NCBI RefSeq assembly: GCF_015070875.1 | Contig: NZ_JADDIV010000006.1 | Location: forward strand, 124,001-188,000 | Source of the DNA: Ramlibacter pallidus | GTDB taxonomy: Bacteria > Pseudomonadota > Gammaproteobacteria > Burkholderiales > Burkholderiaceae_C | Direction of reading: 5' to 3' | Length of the DNA: 64,000 nt | In this document: positions 1 to 9,460 of the stretch, in pieces | Layout of the letters: each line of letters begins with the position of its first letter | Position numbering within the stretch: position 1 is the first letter of the stretch | Made by a program: the position numbers and the translations under genes | The notes under the pieces: model-generated | Told to the model about the DNA's origin: nothing | What the model saw: the letters and a program-made list of their open reading frames with translations, nothing else | The model's database searches: none

Positions 1-895
1 CATCCATCATCGCCGCGTGCGGCGCCACCGCGCGCAGCTGGAACTTGCCGAGCGGCAGCGGCGGCTCCACGACAGTGACGCCATGGCGCGCCCCATGCAG
101 CGCAACGAAGCGCCGCGGCAAGGCGGAGACGAGGTCCGTCTCGGCGATCACCGACAGCGCGAACAGGAAGTTCGGCACCGTCAGCGCGACCCTGCGGGAG
201 CGGCCTTGTCCGGCCAGGAGCTGGTCCACGAAGCCGTGGCCGTCGCCGGTCTGGGAGACGACCAGGTGCTCGGCTTCGCAGTACCGATCCAGCGTCGGTG
301 CCTTCGCCAGGGCGTGCCCCTTGCGCAGCGCCAGCACGAAGTCCTCCTCGTAGAGCACCTGGGCATGGAAACGGGCCGGGCTCGATGCAGCCGGCAGGAT
401 GGCGATGTCCATCGTCCGCGCTTCCAGCTCCGCGTACGCCCCGCGCCAGGCGCGCTCCACGGCGGCGTCGCCCGGTTCCGGCAGGAGCTGGCGCACGGAC
501 AGGGCGATCCCGGGGGCCGCGGCGCGCACGCGCGCCAGCAGCGGCGGCAGCAGCACGGCCGACACGCCGTCCGGCGCGCCGATGGTGAAGCGGCGCGTGG
601 AGCTTCCGGCGTCGAAGGCCTCGGCGCTGGACACGATGCTGCGCGCGCCGGCGAGCACCTGCGCGATGGGTTCGGCCAGCTCCATGGCCCGCGCCGTGGG
701 CACCACGCCCTTGGGCGTGCGCAGGAACAGCGGGTCGTTCAGCAGCCGCCGCAGGCGACCGAGGCCATGGCTGACGGCCGACGGGGTGAGGTGCATGCGC
801 TGGGCGGCGCGCCCGACGTGCCCCTCGGCAAGGACCACCTCGAACAGCGTCAGGAGGTTCAGGTCCACCCGCGCAAGATCGATCTGGTTCAGCAT
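1..895 (-). CDS. LysR-family transcriptional regulator, 3' end cut by window edge
   Basis: The reverse strand reads from an ATG at 895 through to the window edge with no stop, about 298 codons, so only the last few residues of a typical ~300-residue LysR protein are missing. Residues ~10-60 form the winged-helix DNA-binding region (LLTLFEVVLAEGHVGRAAQ, then LTPSAVSHGLGRLRRLL), the classic LysR pattern. The rest resembles the two-lobed periplasmic-binding-like effector domain. A Shine-Dalgarno-like AGGAA lies just upstream of the start. It is transcribed divergently from the SnoaL-like gene at 995, so it may control that gene, but no effector can be inferred. Confidence 0.9.
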   Translation of the reverse strand, partial: MLNQIDLARVDLNLLTLFEVVLAEGHVGRAAQRMHLTPSAVSHGLGRLRRLLNDPLFLRTPKGVVPTARAMELAEPIAQVLAGARSIVSSAEAFDAGSSTRRFTIGAPDGVSAVLLPPLLARVRAAAPGIALSVRQLLPEPGDAAVERAWRGAYAELEARTMDIAILPAASSPARFHAQVLYEEDFVLALRKGHALAKAPTLDRYCEAEHLVVSQTGDGHGFVDQLLAGQGRSRRVALTVPNFLFALSVIAETDLVSALPRRFVALHGARHGVTVVEPPLPLGKFQLRAVAPHAAMMD

Positions 896-900
896 GTTCC

Positions 901-922
901 TGAAATCGTATCACTTGCTTCA
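901..922. promoter_or_regulatory. Possible LysR operator (imperfect dyad)
   Basis: The short gap between the LysR gene and the divergent SnoaL-like gene holds an imperfect inverted repeat that begins TGAAA and ends CTTCA. LysR proteins commonly bind dyads next to their own start and regulate the divergent neighbour. The match to the T-N11-A consensus is weak, so this is a candidate only. Confidence 0.2.
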
Positions 923-994
923 GCAGGCGAGCCAACCGACCATGCGCTCCTCGCGGTCGCCCCGGAGCGGCCGGCCACCCATCCAGGAGCTTCC

Positions 995-1537
995 ATGTCC
1001 ACGTCACGCCGCAACGTCCTTGCCGCCGGCGCCGCCCTTGCCGCCGCCGACCTCGCCCCCGCCGCGGGCGGCCCTCCCCGGGAGATCGCGCAACTCACCC
1101 GCCTGTCCGAGCAGGGCAATGCCGCCCTGATGCGCGGCGACATCGCCCGCTACATGGAGCTGGTGAAGATGGCACCCGACTTCACGCTGATGTCACCCTT
1201 CGGCGGGGAGCCTTCGCATGGCGCCTCGTACACGCCCGAGCGAATGCAGTCCATGGGCCGCTTCTTCCGCAACGGCGACCTCCAGCAGGAGGTGGTGCAG
1301 GCCTGGGGCACCGCCGACATGGTCGTCCTGGCCATCATCGAGCGCGCGCTGCACGTCGAGGTCGGCGGCCTTCCGGCCCAGGACTGGACCCTGCGCGTGA
1401 CGCTCGTCTACCGACGGCACGGGTCGGAGTGGCACCTGGTGCATCGCCACGCCGATCCGCTCGCCGCCGGCATCAGCCTGCAGCAGGCGGCGGCGCTGGG
1501 GCGCGGGGAGCGGCAGGAACCCGCGGCGGCGCGATGA
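995..1537 (+). CDS. Exported SnoaL/NTF2-like protein (DUF4440-type)
   Basis: This 180-residue protein starts at an ATG preceded by an AGGAG ribosome-binding site. The N-terminus carries SRRNVLAAGAALAAA, a twin-arginine-like signal, so periplasmic export is likely. Residues ~35-165 look like a small cone-shaped SnoaL/NTF2 fold of the ketosteroid-isomerase type: helical N-terminal half with ALMRGDIARYMELV, then alternating strands ending in WHLVHRHADPL. These folds serve as enzymes or ligand binders, and no catalytic residue set can be assigned here. Its stop overlaps the start of the methyltransferase gene by four bases (ATGA), so the two are probably co-transcribed. Confidence 0.75.
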   Translation: MSTSRRNVLAAGAALAAADLAPAAGGPPREIAQLTRLSEQGNAALMRGDIARYMELVKMAPDFTLMSPFGGEPSHGASYTPERMQSMGRFFRNGDLQQEVVQAWGTADMVVLAIIERALHVEVGGLPAQDWTLRVTLVYRRHGSEWHLVHRHADPLAAGISLQQAAALGRGERQEPAAAR

Positions 1538-2241
1538 GCACCGCGTACCACCCGCACGGGGCCGCCGTGTTCGACTGCTTCCGCGGCGAACGGGGTGCGC
1601 TGCTGGTGTGCCACCAGGACGGCGAGCGCGACGACGTGCCCGCGGCGTTCTGGCTCCGCGAGACGATGGACCCGCTGGAGGAGAAGGCGCTGGCCCTGTG
1701 CCGCGGCCGCGTGCTCGACGCCGGTGCCGGCGCGGGGCTGCACACGCTCGCGCTGCAGCGCCGCGGATTCGACGTGACGGCGATCGACGTCGCGCCGGAG
1801 TGCGTCACCGTGATGCGCGAGCGCGGGGTGGCGCGGGCCGAGGCGGCCGACGTGCTGTCGTACGCCGGCGGGCCCTTCGACACCATCCTGTGCCTGTGCA
1901 ACGGCCTCGACAAGGTGGGCCGCCTGGCCAGCCTGCCGCACTTCCTGGACCGCATGCGCCGGCTGCTGGCGCCAGGCGGGGCGCTCCTGGCCGACTCGTT
2001 CGACGTGCGCGTGGGCGCGAGCGGGTCGCGGCGCGATGCGCTCCTGCGCAAGCAGGAGGAGGGCCGCTACTTCGGCGAAACGGACATGCGCTTCGAGTAC
2101 AAGGGATTGCGGGGCGCGCCCTTCCCCGTGCTGCAGGTCGACTTCGAGACCCTGTCCAGGGTCGCCGGCATGCGCGGATGGGAATGCGAACGCGTGGACG
2201 GCACCGGGGGCCACTACCTCGCGAGGCTGGCACCGCGCTAG
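1534..2241 (+). CDS. Class I SAM-dependent methyltransferase
   Basis: A 235-residue protein with the glycine-rich S-adenosylmethionine-binding motif VLDAGAGAG at residues 60-68, then an acidic strand end (VTAIDVAPE) and a GGALLADSFD motif-IV/V region. This is the Rossmann-like class I methyltransferase fold. The substrate is not evident. The start overlaps the stop of the upstream SnoaL-like gene in an ATGA arrangement, and xthA follows after ten bases. The three genes may form a small operon, although their functions do not obviously connect. Confidence 0.82.
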   Translation: MSTAYHPHGAAVFDCFRGERGALLVCHQDGERDDVPAAFWLRETMDPLEEKALALCRGRVLDAGAGAGLHTLALQRRGFDVTAIDVAPECVTVMRERGVARAEAADVLSYAGGPFDTILCLCNGLDKVGRLASLPHFLDRMRRLLAPGGALLADSFDVRVGASGSRRDALLRKQEEGRYFGETDMRFEYKGLRGAPFPVLQVDFETLSRVAGMRGWECERVDGTGGHYLARLAPR

Positions 2242-2251
2242 CATCGCGGCC

Positions 2252-3031
2252 ATGAAGATCACCACCTGGAACGTCAACTCCCTCGCCGCCCGCCTGCAGC
2301 ACGTGCTGGACTGGACCGCCGCCAACCCGGTCGACGTGCTGTGCATCCAGGAGCTGAAGCTCACCGACGACAAGTTCCCGCTGGACGTGCTGCGCGGCCA
2401 CGGCTACGAGCACTGCGCGGTGTTCGGGCAGAAGACGTACAACGGCGTCGCGGTCCTGAGCCGCCACCCCGTTCGTGACGTGGTGAAGAACATCGTCGGC
2501 TTCGAGGACGACAGCTCGCGGCTGCTGTCGGTGACGCTCGACACGCCGGTGGGCGAGCTGCGCGTCCTGAACGGCTACTTCGTCAACGGCCAGGCCCCGG
2601 GCACCGAGAAGTTCGACTACAAGATGTCGTGGCTGCGGGGCCTGCGCGACTATGTCCGGGAGGAACTCGCGCACCACCCCCGGCTGCTGCTGGTCGGCGA
2701 CTTCAACATCGCGCCGGAGGACCGCGACTCCTACGACCCCGTGGGGCTGAAGGAGACGATCCACCACACCACGGAGGAGCGCGACCACTTCCGCCGGCTG
2801 CTGGCGCTCGGGCTGGTCGACAGCTTCCGCCTGTTCGAGCAGCCGGAGAAGAGCTTCAGCTGGTGGGACTACCGGATGCTGGGCTACCCGAAGAACCGCG
2901 GCCTGCGCATCGACCACGTCCTGGTGAGCGAACCCGTCAAGCCGCTGGTGAAGGGCTGCAGCATCGACCGCGTCCCGCGCAAGTGGGACAAGCCCAGCGA
3001 CCACGCACCGGTGACCGTCGAACTGGGCTGA
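2252..3031 (+). CDS. xthA: Exodeoxyribonuclease III (AP endonuclease family)
   Basis: The 259-residue length and all hallmark motifs fit the ExoIII/APE1 family, which cleaves DNA 5' of abasic sites and degrades one strand from the 3' end in base excision repair. Visible motifs are the N-terminal TTWNVNS, the metal-binding CIQELK with Glu34, GDFN at 149-152 and the C-terminal SDH at 249-251, which supplies the catalytic His. The gene follows the methyltransferase by ten bases and converges on ntrC, whose stop is only six bases away. Confidence 0.95.
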   Translation: MKITTWNVNSLAARLQHVLDWTAANPVDVLCIQELKLTDDKFPLDVLRGHGYEHCAVFGQKTYNGVAVLSRHPVRDVVKNIVGFEDDSSRLLSVTLDTPVGELRVLNGYFVNGQAPGTEKFDYKMSWLRGLRDYVREELAHHPRLLLVGDFNIAPEDRDSYDPVGLKETIHHTTEERDHFRRLLALGLVDSFRLFEQPEKSFSWWDYRMLGYPKNRGLRIDHVLVSEPVKPLVKGCSIDRVPRKWDKPSDHAPVTVELG

Positions 3032-3037
3032 GCGCGC

Positions 3038-4531
<1,494 letters not shown>

Positions 4532-4575
4532 GGGTCCCTTGTGGTCAGGCTGGCTGCAATGTTCTCGAAAAGGCT

Positions 4576-5688
4576 TCAGGGCAAGGGGATGAGGATCTTG
4601 AAGTCCGTCCGCCCCGGCACGCTGTCGCACTCGATCAGGCCATGGTGCTGCTGCACGAAGGTCTGCGCCAGCGTGAGCCCCAGGCCGGACCCGCCTTCCC
4701 GCCCCGACACCAGGGGAAAGAAGATGCGGTCCTTGATCGAGTCCGGTACACCGGGCCCGTTGTCGATGACATGCAATTCCAGTGCCAGTCGATAGCGCTG
4801 CTTGCCGAACGTGACCTGCCGGCTGATGCGCGTCTTGAACGTCAGCATCGCGTCGCCGGCGGCCATGCGTTCGGCCAGCGCCTGCGCCGCGTTGTGCGCG
4901 ATGTTCAGCACCGCCTGGATCAGCTGCTCGCGGTCGCCGCGGAATTCCGGGATGGAGGTGTCGTAGTCGCGCACCACCCGCAGCCCGCGCGGGAACTCGG
5001 CGAGGATCAGCGACCGCACGCGTTCGCACACCTCGTGGATGTTCACGTCGCCCACCACGTGCGGCCGGCGGTGCGGCGCCAGCAGGCGGTCGACCAGCGT
5101 CTGCAGCCGGTCGGCCTCGTGGATGATCACGCGGGTGTATTCCTTGAGGTCCTTGCCCTCGATCTCCATCTCCAGCAGCTGCGCCGCGCCGCGGATGCCT
5201 CCGAGGGGGTTCTTGATCTCGTGGGCCAGGTTGCGGATCAGTTCCTTGTTGGCCTGCGCCTGGTCGATCAGGCGCTCCTCGCGGTCCTGGCGGGCCTGCG
5301 CCTCGAGCGGCAGGAGCTCCACCACGAACTCGTCGGGGGTGTCGGTCTGCGCCAGCACGACGTGCACGGGCATGGGCTCCGACAGGTGGCGCACCAGCCG
5401 CGCGTCGTAGCGCAGCGCGGCGTATTCGTTGATGCGCGCGCCGTCGAGGGCGGTGCGCAGGACCTGCGGTTCGGTGAAGAAGGGGAGGAAGCTGGCGCCC
5501 TCGATGCTGCGGCGGGAGGTGCCGAGCGCGTCCTCGAGGGCGGAATTGGCGAACAGCACCGTGCCGTCGCCGCGGACCATGGCCACGAGCGTGGCCAGCA
5601 GGTCGAGCGACTGGAAGCGCTCGACCTTACTTGGAAGCCGTGCTGCCGCCGGTGCGGCCAAGTTCGCGCTGGAGTCCCTTGATGTCAT
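4576..5688 (-). CDS. ntrB: Nitrogen regulation sensor kinase NtrB
   Basis: A 370-residue cytoplasmic histidine kinase without membrane segments. An N-terminal PAS-like region (residues ~25-125) precedes the H-box NLAHEIKNPLGG with phospho-acceptor His156. The ATP-binding domain shows the N-box (NIAHNAAQAL), DNGPGVP and GREGGSGLGLTLAQTF. It phosphorylates or dephosphorylates NtrC under PII (GlnB) control. The chosen ATG overlaps the 3' end of the DUF4124 gene by about 62 bases. It is preferred because the next ATG (5580) would remove the segment LDLLATLV, which I believe is conserved in the family. The start is uncertain. Confidence 0.93.
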   Translation of the reverse strand: MTSRDSSANLAAPAAARLPSKVERFQSLDLLATLVAMVRGDGTVLFANSALEDALGTSRRSIEGASFLPFFTEPQVLRTALDGARINEYAALRYDARLVRHLSEPMPVHVVLAQTDTPDEFVVELLPLEAQARQDREERLIDQAQANKELIRNLAHEIKNPLGGIRGAAQLLEMEIEGKDLKEYTRVIIHEADRLQTLVDRLLAPHRRPHVVGDVNIHEVCERVRSLILAEFPRGLRVVRDYDTSIPEFRGDREQLIQAVLNIAHNAAQALAERMAAGDAMLTFKTRISRQVTFGKQRYRLALELHVIDNGPGVPDSIKDRIFFPLVSGREGGSGLGLTLAQTFVQQHHGLIECDSVPGRTDFKILIPLP

Positions 5689-6148
5689 TGTCGGTACGCT
5701 CGATGCTGGCCTTGAGTTCGGCCACGCGGTCCAGGTACTTCTGGTGGTTGCGCGTTTCGGGGCCCAGCTTGTCGGGCTCGCCGTTGTTGTATTCCTTGAG
5801 CAGTTCCGCCTTGCGCGTCTCGGCCTTCTTCAGCTCGGCTTCGAGGATGGCGCGGGCATCGCTGTCGCGGGCCTTCTGGTCGCCGGAGTTCACGCGCACC
5901 GCCTCGCGGGAGGCCGCGCTGCCGGGCGCGCTGACGTTCGCCACGCCGGTCGCCGCAGCCCCGTTCACGCGGGTGCCCTGCACCACCGTCACGTTGCCGC
6001 CTTCCATCAGCTTGCAGCCGCGCGACTGCGCTTCGGCCTGGCTGTTGGTGTACACGTTGCCGGGGCAACGGAAGATCTGCGCCTGCGCGGACGCGCCAGC
6101 GGCGGCAAAGACGAAAGCAGCGGAGATGAGGATGGATGCGGTCTTCAT
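5627..6148 (-). CDS. Exported DUF4124-like protein with C-terminal coiled coil
   Basis: A 173-residue protein with a clear Sec signal (MKTASILISAAFVFAAAGAS, then AQA). The mature start QIFRCPGNVYTNSQAEAQSRGC, with two cysteines, is typical of DUF4124 periplasmic proteins. The C-terminal ~80 residues are charged and helical (AELKKAETRKAELLKEYNNG), consistent with a coiled coil. The start is set by AGGAGA just upstream. It lies between glnA and ntrB. The function is unknown, and its place in the nitrogen block may reflect only co-transcription. Confidence 0.75.
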   Translation of the reverse strand: MKTASILISAAFVFAAAGASAQAQIFRCPGNVYTNSQAEAQSRGCKLMEGGNVTVVQGTRVNGAAATGVANVSAPGSAASREAVRVNSGDQKARDSDARAILEAELKKAETRKAELLKEYNNGEPDKLGPETRNHQKYLDRVAELKASIERTDNDIKGLQRELGRTGGSTASK

Positions 6149-6194
6149 GAACGGTTCTCCTGGCATCGGACGGATGCACGGGGGACGGCCTTTC

Positions 6195-6222
6195 AGTATC
6201 GCGCAAACTCTTCAGATTGCAA
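6195..6222 (-). promoter_or_regulatory. Candidate sigma70 promoter for DUF4124-ntrB-ntrC
   Basis: Reading the minus strand, TTGCAA (6217-6222) and GATACT (6195-6200) are separated by 16 bases, about 45 bases before the DUF4124 start, in an unusually AT-rich patch just after the glnA terminator. This would give the ntrBC genes their own promoter. Confidence 0.5.
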
Positions 6223-6245
6223 ATTAAGTGATTGATTTAAAAGGG

Positions 6246-6271
6246 AAAGAGGCGACAAATGTCGCCTCTTT
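6246..6271 (-). terminator. Rho-independent terminator after glnA
   Basis: A perfect 11-bp stem (AAAGAGGCGAC with its complement) and a four-base loop lie 20 bases past the glnA stop. A T-rich tract follows on the minus strand. It separates glnA transcription from the DUF4124-ntrBC genes. Confidence 0.85.
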
Positions 6272-6291
6272 ACCGCTCAGCCTGTGATTAA

Positions 6292-7710
6292 TTACAGGCT
6301 GTAGTACATGTCGAACTCGATCGGGTGCGTCGTCATGCGGAAGCGGGTCACCTCCGTCATCTTCAGCTCGATGTAGGCATCGATCATGGCGTCGCTGAAC
6401 ACGCCGCCCTTGGTCAGGAAGCCGCGGTCGTTGTCCAGGTACTCCAGCGCCTGGTCGAGGCTGTGGCACACGGTCGGGATCTTCGCGTCTTCTTCCGGCG
6501 GCAGGTGGTACAGGTCCTTCGTGGCGGCTTCGCCCGGATGGATCTTGTTCTCCACGCCGTCGAGGCCGGCCATCAGCATCGCCGCGAAGCCCAGGTACGG
6601 GTTCATCAGCGGGTCCGGGAAGCGGCACTCGATGCGGCGGCCCTTCGGGTTCGCCACGTACGGGATGCGGATGGACGCCGAGCGGTTGCGCGAGCTGTAG
6701 GCCAGCTTCACGGGCGCTTCGAAGCCGGGCACCAGGCGCTTGTAGCTGTTGGTGCCGGGGTTCGTGATGGCGTTCAGCGCGCGGGCGTGCTTGATGATGC
6801 CGCCGATGTAGTAAAGCGCGAACTCGCTCAGGCCGGCATAGCCTTCGCCGGCGAACAGGTTCTTGCCGTCCTTCCACACGGACTGGTGCACGTGCATGCC
6901 GGAGCCGTTGTCGCCGACGATCGGCTTGGGCATGAAGGTCGCCGTCTTGCCGTAGGCGTTGGCGACGTTCTGGATCACGTACTTCTGCAGCTGCGACCAG
7001 TCGGCGCGCTGCACCAGCGTGCTGAACTTGGTGCCGATCTCGTTCTGGCCGGCGCCCGCCACTTCGTGGTGGAACACTTCGACCGGGATGCCCAGCTGCT
7101 CGAGGATCAGGGACATCTCGGCGCGCATGTCCTGCGTGCTGTCGACCGGGGGCACGGGGAAGTAACCGCCCTTGGTGGTGGGACGGTGGCCCTTGTTGCC
7201 GCCTTCGATCTTCTTGCCGGTGTTCCAGGGGGCTTCGTATTCGTCGATCTCGACGAAGCAGCCGGAGGGGCCGGCGGCCCAGCGCACGTCGTCGAAGATG
7301 AAGAATTCGGGCTCCGGGCCAAAGAAGGCGGTGTCGCCGAGGCCGGAGGCCTTGAGGTAGGCCTCGGCGCGCTTGGCGATCGAACGCGGGTCGCGGTCGT
7401 AGGCCTTGCCGTCGCCCGGCTCCAGCACGTCGCAAGACAGGATCAGCGTGGTCTCTTCGAAGAACGGGTCGACGTTGGCCGTGTTCGGGTCCGGCATCAG
7501 CAGCATGTCGGAGGCTTCGATGCCCTTCCAGCCCGCGATGGAGGAACCGTCGAACGCGTGGCCCGCGCTGAACTTGTCTTCGTCGAAATGGGACACAGGC
7601 ACGGTCACGTGCTGCTCCTTGCCGCGGGTGTCGGTGAAGCGGAAGTCGACGAACTTGACTTCGTTCTCCTTCACCATCTTCATGACGTCTGCGACGGTCT
7701 TGGCTGCCAT
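6292..7710 (-). CDS. glnA: Glutamine synthetase type I (GlnA)
   Basis: A 472-residue type I glutamine synthetase, the ATP-dependent enzyme joining ammonia to glutamate. Visible family features include the N-terminal beta-grasp with [12 protein letters not shown], the [16 protein letters not shown] segment, [11 protein letters not shown] with metal-binding glutamates, HVHQS, the [17 protein letters not shown] loop, and the conserved tyrosine in DLYHLPPEE that is adenylylated in the GlnE-controlled subclass. The start has AGGAGA upstream. Regulation is visible in the sequence: a -24/-12 promoter and two NtrC-type dyads lie upstream, and a strong terminator follows. Confidence 0.98.
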   Translation of the reverse strand: MAAKTVADVMKMVKENEVKFVDFRFTDTRGKEQHVTVPVSHFDEDKFSAGHAFDGSSIAGWKGIEASDMLLMPDPNTANVDPFFEETTLILSCDVLEPGDGKAYDRDPRSIAKRAEAYLKASGLGDTAFFGPEPEFFIFDDVRWAAGPSGCFVEIDEYEAPWNTGKKIEGGNKGHRPTTKGGYFPVPPVDSTQDMRAEMSLILEQLGIPVEVFHHEVAGAGQNEIGTKFSTLVQRADWSQLQKYVIQNVANAYGKTATFMPKPIVGDNGSGMHVHQSVWKDGKNLFAGEGYAGLSEFALYYIGGIIKHARALNAITNPGTNSYKRLVPGFEAPVKLAYSSRNRSASIRIPYVANPKGRRIECRFPDPLMNPYLGFAAMLMAGLDGVENKIHPGEAATKDLYHLPPEEDAKIPTVCHSLDQALEYLDNDRGFLTKGGVFSDAMIDAYIELKMTEVTRFRMTTHPIEFDMYYSL

Positions 7711-7762
7711 CAAGGTTCTCCTGGGGATGGTTGGTGGTTGTCGAATGGGACGGCGGGCAGGA

Positions 7763-7778
7763 TGCAGGTTCTGTGCCA
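7763..7778 (-). promoter_or_regulatory. Sigma54 (-24/-12) promoter of glnA
   Basis: The minus strand reads TGGCAC, five bases, then CTGCA. This is one mismatch from the sigma54 consensus TGGCAC-N5-TTGCA, with the required 10-base spacing between the GG and GC dinucleotides. Transcription would begin near 7753, about 43 bases before the glnA start codon. Confidence 0.85.
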
Positions 7779-7850
7779 GAAGCTGGTGCATGCCGGCAGG
7801 GCGGAAGAGGCGCATTCTCGCCGCTTCCGGCCCGGTTTTGCGCTCAGCAG

Positions 7851-7867
7851 TGCACCTCGCCGGTGCA
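7851..7867. promoter_or_regulatory. NtrC-binding site, promoter-proximal
   Basis: TGCACCT-CGC-CGGTGCA matches the NtrC dyad TGCACCA-N3-TGGTGCA at six of seven positions in each arm. Its centre lies about 106 bases upstream of the predicted sigma54 start, the usual enhancer distance. Confidence 0.8.
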
Positions 7868-7877
7868 ATCCTCCTCT

Positions 7878-7894
7878 TGCACTGCAATGGTGCA
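7878..7894. promoter_or_regulatory. NtrC-binding site, promoter-distal
   Basis: TGCACTG-CAA-TGGTGCA has a perfect right arm and five of seven in the left arm against the NtrC consensus. Its centre is 27 bases from the proximal site and about 133 bases upstream of the predicted glnA start. It lies against the stop codon of the MoaB/CinA-like gene. Paired sites allow the cooperative NtrC binding known from enteric glnA. Confidence 0.78.
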
Positions 7895-7895
7895 G

Positions 7896-8705
7896 CTAAG
7901 GACGCACCAGTTCGGGGCCGAGCTTGGCGCCCAGGGCCTCGAGCCCGGACCGGAGCAGCCCGTAGGCCGGGTCCACCGCGGCCGGCGCGCCCTTGACCCC
8001 GAGGTCGATGTGCTTGCCCAGGGTGGGATGGTCGACGCTCGGCAGGCTGAAGACCTTCACCCCCGGGTGCTCCCGCTCCACCTGCTCCATCAGCGGCGTG
8101 AGCAGGGCCTCCATGGCGCCGAACACGATCACCGACTTCTCGACGTAGGCGCCGCGCTGGAACTGGTGGCCGTAGCGCGTGTCCAGCACGTGCTCGATCA
8201 TCGGCCAGGCCATCACCGGGAAGCCGGGCACGAAGTGGATGTCGCGCACGCTGAAGCCCGGGATCTTGTTGTACGGATTGGGGATGAGCGTCGCGCCTTT
8301 CGGGAACACCCCCATGTTCAGGCGGTGGACGTTGTCCGGGCGGTCCGGCTCGTAAGTGGTGCCCTGCTCCCGGGCGACGTCCTGCATGCGCTCGCGGATC
8401 AGGCGCTCGGCCTCGGGGTGCAGCTCGAGCTCGATGCCGAGCGCCCGGGCCGCGCACTGCCGGGTGTGGTCGTCGGGCGTGGCGCCGATGCCGCCGGTGG
8501 AGAACACGATGTCGCCGGAGGCGAAGGCGCGCCTCAGGCTGTCGGTGATGCGCCCCGGCTGGTCGCCGACGTATTCGGCCCAGGCGAGTTGCAGCCCGCG
8601 GGCGGCGAGCAGTTCGATCACCTTGGGCAGGTGCTTGTCGACGCGTTTGCCGGAGAGGATCTCGTCGCCGACGATGATGAGGCCGATGTCAGGGTTTTGG
8701 GGCAT
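7896..8705 (-). CDS. MoaB/CinA-like molybdopterin-binding-fold protein
   Basis: A 269-residue protein whose first ~170 residues match the molybdopterin-binding fold shared by MoaB, MogA and Cin[19 protein letters not shown] near the start, then [17 protein letters not shown] and [13 protein letters not shown]. Full-length CinA also carries a C-terminal amidase-like domain of about 160 residues, which is absent here, so this is the stand-alone competence/damage-inducible protein A type. The substrate is unknown. The ATG at 8705 is chosen because the family motif begins a few residues later. An in-frame ATG at 8750 would add 15 residues. Confidence 0.82.
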   Translation of the reverse strand: MPQNPDIGLIIVGDEILSGKRVDKHLPKVIELLAARGLQLAWAEYVGDQPGRITDSLRRAFASGDIVFSTGGIGATPDDHTRQCAARALGIELELHPEAERLIRERMQDVAREQGTTYEPDRPDNVHRLNMGVFPKGATLIPNPYNKIPGFSVRDIHFVPGFPVMAWPMIEHVLDTRYGHQFQRGAYVEKSVIVFGAMEALLTPLMEQVEREHPGVKVFSLPSVDHPTLGKHIDLGVKGAPAAVDPAYGLLRSGLEALGAKLGPELVRP

Positions 8706-8777
8706 GGGGGTCGTCGTGGCGGCGGACGCCGGGTCTGGGGCAGTGCGCATTCTTCCATGCCGGCGCCGGGGCCACGC

Positions 8778-9455
8778 TCAGGGACAGGATGGCGCGCGGA
8801 AAGGGACCGTTCCCGCCAGGGCGGCCCGCATCGCTCCGCCCCATTCCAGCAAGGGCCGGCGCGCCGCCTGCCATCCCGCCTTGCCGGGTCGGAAGGCCTC
8901 CAGGCTCCAGCGGAATGGCGGTCGGCCGCCGGGGTCGGTGCCGCCGGGGACGGGCGCGGGAACGACCTCGAAGCCGGCCGCGGCGAACTCCGCCCGTGCG
9001 CGGGGCATGTGGTACGGGTCGGTGACCAGAGCGATCCGGCGCACGCCCATGCCCGCCACCAGACACCACGAGTAGACGGCGTTCTGGTGCGTATTGACCG
9101 ACTCGGTCTCCACCCAGCGCGGCCCGACGCCGTACTGGCGCAGGAGGATGTCTTCCATCTTCTCGGACTCTGCCCGGAAGCCGCTGTCGCCGGTGCCCTT
9201 GCCGCTGAGGAGCACCGGGAGCCCGGTGGCCAGGTGCAGCCGGGCCGCATGGTGGACGCGCGCGGTGCGGCCTCCGACCACGACGATGGCATCCACCTGG
9301 CCCGCGAGCCGGCCGGGCTCGACCGGCGCCGACGCCTGCTCGAGCGCCGACAGCAGCAGCGCAGCCCCGGCCCGCGTGGCCGACACGAGCACGCCGGCCG
9401 AAGCGATGGTCACGAGAACGAGGACGGCGATCCCGATGCGCCATCCGGTGCGCAT
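8778..9455 (-). CDS. YdcF/DUF218 family membrane-anchored protein
   Basis: A 225-residue protein with one N-terminal membrane segment (residues ~5-28, GIAVLVLVTIASAGVLVSA). A DUF218 domain follows: VDAIVVVGG, then LSGKGTGDSGFRAESE, the T-x-N-A pattern in SVNTHQNAVYSW, and ALVTDPYHMPRA. DUF218 proteins such as YdcF, SanA and ElyC act in the envelope, and some support peptidoglycan or enterobacterial-common-antigen metabolism. The start was set at the ATG just before the membrane segment. The stop of the upstream hydroxylase gene is five bases away, which suggests one transcript. Confidence 0.8.
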   Translation of the reverse strand: MRTGWRIGIAVLVLVTIASAGVLVSATRAGAALLLSALEQASAPVEPGRLAGQVDAIVVVGGRTARVHHAARLHLATGLPVLLSGKGTGDSGFRAESEKMEDILLRQYGVGPRWVETESVNTHQNAVYSWCLVAGMGVRRIALVTDPYHMPRARAEFAAAGFEVVPAPVPGGTDPGGRPPFRWSLEAFRPGKAGWQAARRPLLEWGGAMRAALAGTVPFRAPSCP

Positions 9456-9460
9456 TCGCC

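Noticed and set aside
1-994. Long plus-strand open frames covering the LysR gene
   Set aside because: They are antisense shadows. The LysR protein on the minus strand has an unmistakable helix-turn-helix and expected length.
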